Assembly: GCF_000515235.1 (NCBI RefSeq)
Contig: NZ_KI911558.1
Coordinates: 587,490-651,489 of the forward strand
Length of the DNA: 64,000 bases
Origin: Synechococcus sp. CC9616
GTDB lineage: Bacteria; Cyanobacteriota; Cyanobacteriia; PCC-6307; Cyanobiaceae
Direction of reading: 5' to 3'
Part shown: positions 1 to 7,789 of the stretch, piece after piece
How the letters are laid out: every line of letters starts with the position of its first letter
How positions within the stretch are numbered: position 1 is the stretch's first letter
Translations under genes and position numbers: made by a program
The notes under the pieces: model-generated
The model's input: only the letters and a program-made list of their open reading frames with translations
The model's database searches: none
Told to the model about the DNA's origin: nothing

Positions 1-369
1 GCCAAAGATTGGGTGATTCCCGACGATCTGAGGTCTGAGGTTCTGATTTCTTACCCAGTTCCCTTAGAGCGCTTGGATATCTACAGGAGCTTCTTGACGC
101 CAGCCGGTCTGTCGCCAGCTCTGCACAAGCGGATTGAAACCACTGACATGATTTTGCAGATGGTGTCTAGCGGTCGCGGCGTCACGGCATTGCCCCGTTG
201 GCTGGCTGAACGCTATGTCGCCTCGATGAGACTCACGGTGCTCCGGCTGGGTCAGAGCGGTATTGCCAAGCAGATTCATTTGGGCATGCGTCAGGCAGAC
301 GCGTCCTTCGACTACATCACCGGCTTTGTCAGCCTTGCGCGGCGCCTAGAGCGCCCCGCTGAGAATTGA
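1..369 (+). CDS. LysR-family transcriptional regulator, C-terminal part (truncated by window)
   Basis: The frame is open from base 1, so the gene begins outside the window and only about 122 C-terminal residues are seen. They match the second half of a LysR effector-binding domain: a stretch reading ETTDMILQMVSSGRG, then VTALPRWLAE, then a closing segment with a run of positive residues. This pattern (a test of whether the regulator is saturated, then a conserved gly-val-ala-leu-pro strand) is typical of MetR/CysB-like LysR proteins. The N-terminal helix-turn-helix cannot be checked. The target gene is unknown; the next gene downstream is 465 bases away on the same strand, so no operon is implied. 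Confidence 0.8.
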   Translation, partial: AKDWVIPDDLRSEVLISYPVPLERLDIYRSFLTPAGLSPALHKRIETTDMILQMVSSGRGVTALPRWLAERYVASMRLTVLRLGQSGIAKQIHLGMRQADASFDYITGFVSLARRLERPAEN

Positions 370-834
370 ATCACCTGGTTTCTCATCCAGCAGGCTGTGT
401 TGTCTTCAGTCGTTGGTAATCGTGGACCCCGGGTGCGGGCCGGATTGCGTTCAACTGAGGTTTTTATAATGACTTTTCGTTTTTGAGTGAATAGGTCAGA
501 CGAGGAATCATTATTTCGTTGCAAAGATAGAACAGTGGCTGAGCCTTAGACCACCGAAACTTGTAGAAAGTGAATCCAATATGAGCTTCATGGCAACGCT
601 CATAGAATTCAAAACTTCTAATGCAATCGTCGTTGGGATGGCAGACGGCAATGCACTCTTGCAATACGCGAGGCGCTGAAGGGTTTGACGCCGACGGGCT
701 TGATGGCAACGGCGGCGTCAGTCACGTCAGCGATTTGGGTGCGCAACACGTCGCTGAACACAAGTGGATCCTGATGCGTCCTGCCTAGGGTGATCCTCCA
801 AATGTGTTTGAGGATGTTTTTGGGCTGGGCCCCA
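370..834. other. Gene-poor stretch between LysR gene and methyltransferase
   Basis: There are 465 bases without a gene I can support. A minus-strand open frame (464-709, 81 codons) has no recognisable motif and no clear ribosome site. A plus-strand frame around 660-770 reads like coding sequence for about 35 codons but ends in a stop at 770 and has no start. It could be a decayed gene. No RNA gene or clear terminator is visible. Confidence 0.5.
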
Positions 835-1530
835 ATGCAACGTGATCGGCAGCCCGAGGTGATGGATCAACCTGGTCTCGATCCTGTCGCTCATGAACAA
901 GCCCTCCAGGGTTTGCGACGGATCAATGCCATCAGTCGTTGCGTGCCGGGTCTGTTTCGTCACATTGAGACGCTTGCACGTGAGAGTTCATCCGCTCAGC
1001 TGAGCGTGCTTGAACTGGCTTGTGGAGGAGGTGATACGGCGATTGAGCTTGCTGCGCTTGCCCGAAGACACGATGTCGGAGTGTCGATTCATGCCTGCGA
1101 CCTCAATCCCGAAGCGGTACGGATCGCACGGCGCAATGTGGCCCGATCTGAGAGCGATGTTGATGTGTTTGTCGCGGATGCTCTTGATCCGGCTGGATCC
1201 GAGCAATTCGATGTGGTGTACTGCACGCTGTTCGTCCATCATCTGGATCCTCCGGATGTGGTCCGACTTCTGACAGGGATGGCCGCCAGGGCACGACGTC
1301 TCGTCCTCGTTGACGATCTGATCAGAAGTCGTCTTGGTTACTCCTTGGCTTGGATGGGCACACGTCTACTTAGCCGTTCCTGGGTGGTCCACCACGACGG
1401 CCCCTTGTCTGTCCAGGCAGCCTTCACTCCCACGGAGATCCTTCAACTTGCGTCTCAGGCTGGTTTGAGGGCTCCTCTCCTGGAGCAAACCTGGCCCGAG
1501 CGTTTTCTGTTGAGCTGGAGACCTCGCTGA
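835..1530 (+). CDS. Class I SAM-dependent methyltransferase of a type III PKS locus
   Basis: A 231-residue methyltransferase with a Rossmann fold: motif I VLELACGGGD at residues 58-67, the acidic ribose-binding strand ACDLNPEA at 87-94, FDVVYC at 125-130 and a following HHL. The frame is open further upstream (790), but the ATG at 835 puts the protein at the usual family length. It ends two bases before the flavoprotein gene, and a type III polyketide synthase follows, so the three genes are very likely one operon. By context it would O- or C-methylate a resorcinol or hydroquinone made by the synthase. The family alone does not define the substrate. Confidence 0.8.
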   Translation: MQRDRQPEVMDQPGLDPVAHEQALQGLRRINAISRCVPGLFRHIETLARESSSAQLSVLELACGGGDTAIELAALARRHDVGVSIHACDLNPEAVRIARRNVARSESDVDVFVADALDPAGSEQFDVVYCTLFVHHLDPPDVVRLLTGMAARARRLVLVDDLIRSRLGYSLAWMGTRLLSRSWVVHHDGPLSVQAAFTPTEILQLASQAGLRAPLLEQTWPERFLLSWRPR

Positions 1531-1531
1531 G

Positions 1532-2677
1532 ATGCAGAACAGTTGGGATGTGATCGTGATCGGCGCAGGGGTTGCCGGTGGTCTGGCGGCCTTTGATTGC
1601 GCACGTCGTGGTCTACGGGTTCTGCTTGTGGAGAAACGCTCGTTCCCACGCTGGAAGGTCTGTGGCTGTTGCTTCAATGCCAATGCCATGGCTGCAGTGA
1701 CAGCCGCAGGGCTTCCGGATCTGTTTTGTGATCAAGGTGCTGTGCCCCTCGATCACCTTCGTCTTGGCTGGAGTGGCAGGACGATGAACCTGCCGTTGCC
1801 AGGCGGTTGGGCACTCTCGCGGGAGCGCTTTGATCAGGCTCTGGTCAACGCGGCCATCGCAGCTGGCGCGACCGTGCGATTCCAAACCGGTGCTGTCTTG
1901 GAGGAGATGTCTTCAGCGGGGCGCATGGTGCGGTTACGACCGTCTGGCGGCGCTCCAGTTGAGCGGATTCAGGCCCGTGTGGTGCTCATCGCGGCCGGCC
2001 TGCAGCACCAGGTGCTGGCATCGTCGGACCCTGCCAGCTCCAGCAGCACGTCAGGCTCGAGGCTTGGGGCTGGTTGTCTGATCAGTGATGACGAAGTCCT
2101 TTTCGAGTCCGGAGCCATTCACATGGCCATCGGCCGGAGTGGATACGTCGGTTTGGTTCGCCGGGAGGATGGTGCTCTCAACCTGGCGGCCGCGTTCGAC
2201 CGCGCGGTTGTTCAATCTTCCAGTGGTGTCTCTCATGCGGCAGAGCTGGTTCTCAGACAAGCCGGCTTCCCCTTGCCTCATGAAATGGAGACATCCCGCT
2301 GGCAGTTGACTCCTGCGTTGACCCGTCGTGCTGATGTCTTCTCAGGCGACCGTTTCCTGCTGCTTGGCGACTCCACCGGTTACGTGGAGCCGTTCACCGG
2401 TGAGGGAATGGCCTGGGCTCTTGCCGCTGGGGCCGCTGTGGCTCCTTTCGTGCAGGAAGCCCAGGGCGAATGGACGACAGATCTCGAGCAGCGCTGGCAG
2501 AGGAGGCTGGAGACGCTGACGATCCGTCGGCAGCGTCTCTGCACTCTGCTGTCGACGTTGTTGCGACATCCTGTCGCGACAGATGCTTTGTTCAAGCTGG
2601 GGAGCCAATGGCCTGCCATACCGCAACGCATCATCAGCAGCCTCAATCAGGTGTCCCCCCTGATGGCGAGTCTCTGA
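1532..2677 (+). CDS. FAD-dependent monooxygenase/oxidoreductase of a type III PKS locus
   Basis: A 381-residue flavoprotein of the geranylgeranyl-reductase/aromatic hydroxylase superfamily. The N-terminal dinucleotide fold has GAGVAGG at residues 11-17 followed by LLVEKRSFPR, and the second FAD motif GDSTGYVEPFTGEG lies at 279-292. No transmembrane segment is evident. It is one base downstream of the methyltransferase and three bases upstream of the type III polyketide synthase. Cyanobacterial and actinobacterial alkylresorcinol loci commonly pair a type III PKS with a flavin hydroxylase and a methyltransferase, which gives alkyl-hydroquinones or methyl ethers. Hydroxylation of the PKS product is therefore the likely job. 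A halogenase is less likely, because I see no WxWxIP motif. Confidence 0.82.
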   Translation: MQNSWDVIVIGAGVAGGLAAFDCARRGLRVLLVEKRSFPRWKVCGCCFNANAMAAVTAAGLPDLFCDQGAVPLDHLRLGWSGRTMNLPLPGGWALSRERFDQALVNAAIAAGATVRFQTGAVLEEMSSAGRMVRLRPSGGAPVERIQARVVLIAAGLQHQVLASSDPASSSSTSGSRLGAGCLISDDEVLFESGAIHMAIGRSGYVGLVRREDGALNLAAAFDRAVVQSSSGVSHAAELVLRQAGFPLPHEMETSRWQLTPALTRRADVFSGDRFLLLGDSTGYVEPFTGEGMAWALAAGAAVAPFVQEAQGEWTTDLEQRWQRRLETLTIRRQRLCTLLSTLLRHPVATDALFKLGSQWPAIPQRIISSLNQVSPLMASL

Positions 2678-2680
2678 TCC

Positions 2681-3772
2681 ATGCCCCTCACACTTCACGG
2701 CATTGGCACGGCGGTTCCAACTCAGCGACTGAGCCAGGAAGAGGCGGTGCAAGTGGCGCATCGGATCAATGCCGAGAGCCCTGAGCAGAAAAGGTTGATG
2801 TCTCGGATTTATCAGAAAACCAAGGTTCTGAGCCGAGGGAGTGTCCTGCTCGACAAGGATGCCGAACGCGGCACGAGCCAGGAACAGCTCAGCTTCTACG
2901 GCCCTGAAAGTCCTGGAACGGCAGAACGGATGCAGGCTTTTGAGGCCCATGCCGGTCCGCTGGCACTTCAGGCCGCGTCGAAAGCGCTCAGCGACAGCAA
3001 GATTTCCCCAGGGGCGATCACCCACCTGGTGACGGTCAGTTGCACCGGGTTTCAATCACCCGGTGTTGATCTGTTCCTGATCGACAAGCTTGAGCTGGCT
3101 CCGAGTGTTCAGCGGACACATATCGGCTTCATGGGGTGTCACGGCGCACTGAATGGTTTGCGTGTTGCCCATGCCTTTGCGGAGATGGATCCCAAAGCGG
3201 TGGTCCTGCTCTGCGCCGTCGAGCTCTGCAGTCTTCATATGGCATATGGATGGCACCCGGAGAAGGTTGTCGCCAATGGTTTGTTTGCCGATGGTGCTGC
3301 TGCCGTCGTCGCCTCCGCTAAACCTTCCTGCTCCGATCCGACCCTGGTGTTGCGAGGCAGTGGCTCGACGGTGATTCCTGACAGTTCCGATCTCATGCAC
3401 TGGGAGATCGGAGATCACGGATTTGCGATGGGTCTGTCTCCACGGGTTCCCGACGCAGTTGGGGCTGCCTTGTTGCCTTGGTTACGTGGCTGGCTCAAGG
3501 ACCAGGCCATTGAACTGGAGGCGGTGACCAGCTGGGCCGTGCATCCCGGTGGTCCGAGAATTCTCTCGACCTGTTCAGATGTTTTGTCGCTGGATCCGAA
3601 GCTTCTGATCGAATCCAGAGGCGTTCTTGAAGAGCATGGCAACATGTCGTCGGCGACGATCCTGTTCATCCTTGAGCGCCTACGTCGGCGGTCGTCTGCA
3701 GGGCCTTGCCTCGCTCTTGCTTTCGGCCCCGGATTGAGCGCCGAGGTTGCTCTGTTCAATCTTGCTCGTTAG
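2681..3772 (+). CDS. Type III polyketide synthase (chalcone/stilbene synthase superfamily)
   Basis: A 363-residue thiolase-fold synthase with the complete catalytic triad: Cys153 in GFMGCHGA, His288 in WAVHPGG and Asn321 in EEHGNMSS. The N-terminal half carries the family signature VSCTGFQSPG (residues 119-128). Length is normal. Such enzymes condense a fatty acyl starter with malonyl-CoA units to pyrones or alkylresorcinols. It ends the methyltransferase-flavoprotein-PKS operon. Type III PKS loci that make alkylresorcinols and the methylated hierridins are established in Cyanobium and related picocyanobacteria, and this arrangement fits that class. The exact product (chain length, hydroxylation, methylation) is inference. 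Confidence 0.93.
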   Translation: MPLTLHGIGTAVPTQRLSQEEAVQVAHRINAESPEQKRLMSRIYQKTKVLSRGSVLLDKDAERGTSQEQLSFYGPESPGTAERMQAFEAHAGPLALQAASKALSDSKISPGAITHLVTVSCTGFQSPGVDLFLIDKLELAPSVQRTHIGFMGCHGALNGLRVAHAFAEMDPKAVVLLCAVELCSLHMAYGWHPEKVVANGLFADGAAAVVASAKPSCSDPTLVLRGSGSTVIPDSSDLMHWEIGDHGFAMGLSPRVPDAVGAALLPWLRGWLKDQAIELEAVTSWAVHPGGPRILSTCSDVLSLDPKLLIESRGVLEEHGNMSSATILFILERLRRRSSAGPCLALAFGPGLSAEVALFNLAR

Positions 3773-3787
3773 GAAGGATCGACGTAA

Positions 3788-3810
3788 CAGCTCAGCTCAG
3801 CTCAGCTCAG
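3788..3810. repeat. Short tandem repeat, CAGCT units
   Basis: Four perfect copies of the pentamer CAGCT plus a partial fifth lie 16 bases after the polyketide synthase stop codon, in non-coding DNA. The run could change length by slippage. No function is evident. Confidence 0.85.
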
Positions 3811-3917
3811 CCATCATCCTGAGGCGACAGAACCTCGGTCGATGTCATTGGTTGCTGGCCTGTTTTGAAAAGGGCTGCTGCCACCTAGCTCCTAGTTTCA
3901 GGGGCCTGTCTGGAGAG

Positions 3918-3963
3918 CTTGTACCTGAGTTGTCCCTGAAATTTTTGTTCAACTGGGTGTGAT
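3918..3963. repeat. Degenerate 46-base repeat, copy A
   Basis: This segment starts CTTGTACCTG, contains GTTGTCCCT and TTCAACTGGG and ends TGAT. It matches a second copy at 5825-5869 at most positions with one single-base gap. The two copies face the same way and enclose the FAD oxidoreductase gene and the first 255-bp repeat. The rest of the 3773-4131 gap shows no gene. Confidence 0.65.
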
Positions 3964-4131
3964 TGTTGGTTATTGATGATTCACTGCCTGAGTAGTGGTT
4001 TTGTATATGTCGCCTTTATCTCGCCGTCAGACCCTGGGATGGTGAAGCTGTCACCGAGAACATCATGCTGGATGGTTCCGAATGAATGACTGCCTCCTCC
4101 ATAACCATGTCCATCGAAGGAGCCTTTTTTC

Positions 4132-5511
4132 ATGCCTGAAGTCAATGATGCTCAATCCCGTCTGAATCCCACCGATGTGAAGGCCATCCTCTCGCCACGT
4201 TCGGAGGAGGAGGTCCGCAAGGCGATCCTGACCGCGGCCGAAGCGGGCGATGCGATCTCCATGGCCGGCGGCCGGCATTCGATGGGGGGTCAGCAGTTCG
4301 GGACCGGAACAGTGCATCTCGATCTTCGTGGGATGGATCGAATCATTGACTTCGATCGTCGAAACGGTCTGATCGACGTTGAGGGTGGAATCATGTGGCC
4401 GGAATTGATCGGTTACCTCCACGCCGATCAGGACGGGAGCGAAACGGTCTGGGCGGTGCGACAGAAGCAGACCGGAATCGATCAGGTCTCCATTGCGGGC
4501 TCGCTCTCCTCCAACATCCACGGCCGGGGCCTTCGATTTCCGCCGTTTGTTTCGGACATCGAGTCCTTCCGGATCATCGACGCCGATGGACGCTTGAAGG
4601 TGTGCAGCCGAACCGAGAATCGTGAGCTCTTCGCCCTCGCGATCGGCGGGTACGGTCTCTTCGGCGTGGTGACCCGGGTCACGATTCGACTGGTGCCTCG
4701 GTTCAAGGTGAAGCGAATGGTGGAGGTCATCGCGGTGAGGAATCTCATGCCTCTGATCGATGCGGCGATCGAGGAAGGTTTCCTCTTCGGCGACTGTCAG
4801 TACTCAATCGACCTGCATAGCGGCGAGGAGTTCCATCCCGGAGTCTTCTCGTGCTACCGGCCGGTACCCGACCACACTCCCGTTCCCGAAGAGACCCGCC
4901 ACATGGCGTCGTCCGACTGGGCCGATCTCTATCGACTCGCGCGAACCAATAAGGGAAAGGCCTTTGCGACGTACAAGCAGTTCTATCTCGGTACTTCGGG
5001 TCAGGTCTACTGGTCGGATGCCCACCAGCTTTCGAACGTGTTCGAAGGCTATGCAGCTGAGGTTTCCACCGATCAGGGGACCGAGATGATTACGGAGGTC
5101 TACGTCGACCGCGACTCACTGATCCCATTTCTGACCGAGGTGCGTGGGGACTTCATTCGCCATGGAGTCGACATGACCTATGGAACCATCCGGTTCATCG
5201 AGCCCGACGAGGAGAGTTTTCTCCCATGGGCTACTCGGAGAAGCGTTTGCATCGTCTGCAATCTGCATGTCATGCACACGCCGGGAGGCATCCAGAAGGC
5301 GCAGGCCGATTTTCGCCGGATCATCGACCGGGTGATCGAGCATGGGGGGCGGTTCTATCTCACTTATCACCCGTGGGCGACGAGGGAACAGGTCGAGACG
5401 TGCTATCCACGATTTGCGGAGTTCCTCGACGCGAAGCTGATGCACGACCCCGAATGCCGGTTTCAGAGCGACTGGTATCGGCACTACGCGACGCTGTTCG
5501 GCCGGGTCTGA
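4132..5511 (+). CDS. FAD-binding PCMH-type oxidoreductase (lactone oxidase/DprE1-like)
   Basis: A 459-residue protein with an N-terminal FAD-binding domain of the PCMH type: AGGRHSMGGQ at residues 45-54, GSLSSNIHGRG at 123-133 and GGYGLFGVVT at 172-181. The C-terminal half would be the substrate domain, ending with the RFQSDWY-type segment common in sugar-lactone oxidases and decaprenylphosphoryl-ribose oxidase relatives. No signal peptide is seen. An AAGGAG ribosome site sits about nine bases before the ATG. Codon use differs from the core genes around it, with many CGA, CGG, GGA and TCG codons, and the gene stands alone between repeats. Acquisition by transfer is likely. The substrate is unknown. 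Confidence 0.82.
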   Translation: MPEVNDAQSRLNPTDVKAILSPRSEEEVRKAILTAAEAGDAISMAGGRHSMGGQQFGTGTVHLDLRGMDRIIDFDRRNGLIDVEGGIMWPELIGYLHADQDGSETVWAVRQKQTGIDQVSIAGSLSSNIHGRGLRFPPFVSDIESFRIIDADGRLKVCSRTENRELFALAIGGYGLFGVVTRVTIRLVPRFKVKRMVEVIAVRNLMPLIDAAIEEGFLFGDCQYSIDLHSGEEFHPGVFSCYRPVPDHTPVPEETRHMASSDWADLYRLARTNKGKAFATYKQFYLGTSGQVYWSDAHQLSNVFEGYAAEVSTDQGTEMITEVYVDRDSLIPFLTEVRGDFIRHGVDMTYGTIRFIEPDEESFLPWATRRSVCIVCNLHVMHTPGGIQKAQADFRRIIDRVIEHGGRFYLTYHPWATREQVETCYPRFAEFLDAKLMHDPECRFQSDWYRHYATLFGRV

Positions 5512-5523
5512 CCCGCGACGAAC

Positions 5524-5778
5524 CCAGCCTTCCTGGCGTCCATGTTTCAGCCCGTCTGGCACACGGGAATCCGCTGCGAAGCTGAGTTCAGCCTGGCCTT
5601 GGTGGCGTTTGTGCTGTTGGTGGGTTGGCGTCAACCGGCGTGGCGGGTGGTGCTGTTTTGCTCCGGGGTGGATGTTTGCCCCTGGCCTGATCGATTCCTC
5701 TGCAGAATCACTTCATTGATGGGGAGCGTGGTGGCTGGAGCTGGTGTGAATCCTGCTGATCAGCGCTGGGGCTGGTAG
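5524..5778 (+). pseudogene. 255-bp repeat, copy 1: truncated 5' end of a DUF4336 gene
   Basis: The segment matches 11173-11426 with about 33 differences by hand count, including two single-base indels. Copy 2 runs into the intact DUF4336 gene. In copy 1 the corresponding reading frame gives a product ending MGSVVAGAGVNPADQRWGW and then a stop at 5776-5778, so only the first residues of the protein survive. The upstream half is open in frame here (5542-5778, 78 codons) but frameshifted in copy 2, so it is unlikely to be a conserved protein. It starts about 13 bases after the FAD oxidoreductase stop. Confidence 0.8.
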
Positions 5779-5824
5779 TCGCTACTGCCACTGAGACGTT
5801 AGTTGTTGGAATTGTTGTAAGAGG

Positions 5825-5869
5825 CTTGTCCCTGCGTTGTCCCAGGTTTTTTGTGCAACTGGGCTTGAT
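5825..5869. repeat. Degenerate 45-base repeat, copy B
   Basis: Second copy of the element at 3918-3963, in the same orientation. It begins CTTGTCCCTG, continues with GTTGTCCCA and ends GCAACTGGGCTTGAT. It lies 47 bases after the truncated DUF4336 fragment. The spacing suggests that the FAD oxidoreductase and copy 1 form one block bounded by these elements. Confidence 0.65.
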
Positions 5870-6346
5870 GGAGTTCAACTGAGCCATCCATCAATCGTTC
5901 AGGTTGATGGATCAGAAGGTGATCCTTGTGTGATGGCTTTGCGTGCGGTGTTGATGCTGCAGCAGTTGCTTTCGCTGTTCTATTGGCGTTTTGCTCCTGC
6001 AAATGCAGCAGCTGAATGCTGAATGACAGATCTTTTTGGAAATTTTTCATGCATTGAAAGCGTGTATGGACCACGAGCCAATAAAGGATTGGTGATGTAT
6101 TTTAATCGAAAAAAATTGCCAGTAAATTATGATTATTTTGGGTATACTTATTAAAATCTTTCTTTAAACGCGATTGCTTGCCGTTCTTAATAATTCAATC
6201 AAATTTAGCCTGATAGAATTACCAAATACAACCTCTATTTCTGATTCAGTTCAAGCAATTATGAGTGAGGGCGAGTTTGTCTCCGAAAACAAAATAATTG
6301 ACCTTGAAAAATCAAAATTGCGTTCCCCCTGAAACGTATTGAAGTA
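5870..6346. other. AT-rich gap without recognised genes
   Basis: There are 477 bases in which composition shifts from GC-rich to clearly AT-rich near 6040. No ORF with a recognisable product, tRNA or clear terminator is seen. It marks the left edge of the AT-rich island that runs to about 10.5 kb. Confidence 0.5.
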
Positions 6347-7153
6347 CTAGACACCTCCCAGCAGGCTTCCAGAGATCGACTTCAAATGAGTTTGCGGCTT
6401 GTTCAAGTCCACACTATTAGCCGATCTCTGGGAAGCTAGTTCCTTAAAAACGGGATCATTGATCTGGTTCGCAGACAATTTATTCATGTCTGCTGTTGAA
6501 CACGAAATTTCTTCAGAAAGGCCAAATCCTGCGTAAACAGCATAAGCCCGTTGGGCTCCCGTGCCATGAGATTTACTACCGATTGTGTATGCAGCTTGAG
6601 CCATACTGATGATATCTCTCTTCGTGATTTCAAGTTCATTAGCACCTTGCCCAAGGATTGCTCCAGAAAGGCAATCGGCTTGTAATTCAGAGACTGGCTG
6701 AACATATTCCATTTCAAAAGCTGTCTGAAGATAGTGCGCATATTCATGGGCAATCACATAAGCAATTGCTGCAGGTCCAAAGTGTTTGAAGAAAGGTTCA
6801 AGCTGCTCTTGGACGACATAAATTGTGTTGACCCGTGGGCAATAGGAGGTTCCACCCACATCAGTCGCGATCCTTCCTCCGTGGTTGGAAACGCAACCAC
6901 CAAGGACCTTGGTGTCTGATTTAACGTTGGTGATGATCTGCGGTGGGTTGAAATTCTTGAGCTTCGGATCTTTTTGCCAGTGGTAAATCACGTAGTTGCC
7001 AAAGGCTTCAACGCTCTGGTTGAGACTGGCTGATTTTACTGGATATTGGGCTGTTGCAGTAAGTAAGCCCAGTGCAGAAATGGCACCGAAAGCTTTTTGG
7101 GCCAAGCTCATGAGCAATGTGGTGATTGCATACAGCTTCAATTTAGCGATCAA
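6347..7153 (-). CDS. Putative neutral zinc metallopeptidase (YpfJ-like), exported
   Basis: A 268-residue protein with a zinc-protease signature VIAHEYAHYLQ: His136, Glu137 and His140 form an HExxH motif, and the third ligand is probably in SELQADCLSG (Glu156 or Asp160). This arrangement matches the neutral zinc metallopeptidase family (Pfam Zn_peptidase). The first 35 residues are hydrophobic and could be a signal or anchor. Four Cys residues in the mature part could form disulfides outside the cytoplasm. It is AT-richer than the core genes, has no operon partner on its strand, and is divergent from the small ORF/CHAT run that starts at 7368. The substrate is unknown. Confidence 0.78.
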   Translation of the reverse strand: MIAKLKLYAITTLLMSLAQKAFGAISALGLLTATAQYPVKSASLNQSVEAFGNYVIYHWQKDPKLKNFNPPQIITNVKSDTKVLGGCVSNHGGRIATDVGGTSYCPRVNTIYVVQEQLEPFFKHFGPAAIAYVIAHEYAHYLQTAFEMEYVQPVSELQADCLSGAILGQGANELEITKRDIISMAQAAYTIGSKSHGTGAQRAYAVYAGFGLSEEISCSTADMNKLSANQINDPVFKELASQRSANSVDLNKPQTHLKSISGSLLGGV

Positions 7154-7320
7154 ACAACTGTTTGGCAGCAGCCATGCTCAATGATGAATCAATGCCTCTA
7201 GTTCTTGAAGTGGCTAATTTGGTGAAGAGCTTGTTTGGGCAATGCGTGTTGCGTCATCATTAGTTTCGATATCTTTGCCGGCTCTACCTTTGATTCAGCT
7301 GCCTGTGCAGGCAGGCTGGT

Positions 7321-7349
7321 TTGTCGATTACAATCTGATTGCGTAGAAT
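7321..7349 (+). promoter_or_regulatory. Candidate sigma70-type promoter of the CHAT run
   Basis: TTGTCG at 7321-7326 and TAGAAT at 7344-7349 are separated by 17 bases. A perfect TATAAT also lies at 7357-7362 but has no matching -35 and would start transcription at the ATG (7368) itself. Either could drive the run that begins at 7368. Confidence 0.4.
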
Positions 7350-7367
7350 AAGCAAGTATAATAACGC

Positions 7368-7658
7368 ATGATAACGCACTATTTACCTGATGATCCTTTG
7401 TGGAAGAAGTTGGATACTGAAGCCGGGATTTACGCTAAAGTTTGTTCATGGTTTCGATACATGACTTTTAAAGACTGCATTCCAAGACTGGGCAAAACCG
7501 CTTATCACGGTCTACGACGGCATCGCCGTATCAGTAAGCGACATGGATGGCGCACAGGACGCGTCCGGCAAGTAATGGTTGAAACCTGCCAAGGAGACCC
7601 TGTCGCAAGGCTTGCCTGCGAACTCAAAGTCACCGATAATCGATTGGAACGTCTTTAA
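7368..7658 (+). CDS. Hypothetical protein, 96 residues, basic
   Basis: I do not recognise a family. The protein is rich in Arg, Lys and His in its middle (YHGLRRHRRISKRHGWRTG) and has three Trp residues and two Cys. It has no signal peptide or membrane segment. The stop lies 17 bases before a 37-codon ORF that overlaps the CHAT gene start, so the three are probably co-transcribed. A nucleic-acid-binding role would fit the charge but is speculation. It could also be a non-functional remnant. Confidence 0.45.
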   Translation: MITHYLPDDPLWKKLDTEAGIYAKVCSWFRYMTFKDCIPRLGKTAYHGLRRHRRISKRHGWRTGRVRQVMVETCQGDPVARLACELKVTDNRLERL

Positions 7659-7675
7659 AAGGGGAAGGGGAATTT

Positions 7676-7789
7676 ATGAATATTATCAACCTAGATAAGA
7701 TGTTGAACAAAACTCACAAAAAAACTTCAGCGCAATACTTAATGCAAAGTTGTAACGGGAAACCAAATTGTACTAGTATAGAGAAATGA
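7676..7789 (+). CDS. 37-residue ORF translationally coupled to the CHAT gene
   Basis: A purine-rich ribosome site (AAAAGGGGAAGGGG, about 7657-7670) stands six bases before the ATG, the strongest Shine-Dalgarno in this island. The 37-codon frame ends at TGA 7787-7789, overlapping the CHAT start ATG at 7786 by four bases (ATGA). The peptide is polar and carries two Cys near its C-terminus (SCNGKPNCTS). Its first 17 bases closely resemble the first 17 of the CHAT gene. It may be a leader that sets CHAT translation, or a real small protein. No family is recognised. Confidence 0.5.
   Translation: MNIINLDKMLNKTHKKTSAQYLMQSCNGKPNCTSIEK

Noticed and set aside
464-709. 81-codon minus-strand frame near the left end
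   Set aside because: No motif, no ribosome site, and no sign of a conserved protein. It was not called as a gene.
5542-5778. 78-codon open frame in repeat copy 1 as a real gene
   Set aside because: The same segment in copy 2 is frameshifted, so selection on this frame is unlikely. The segment is a truncated duplicate of the DUF4336 5' region.
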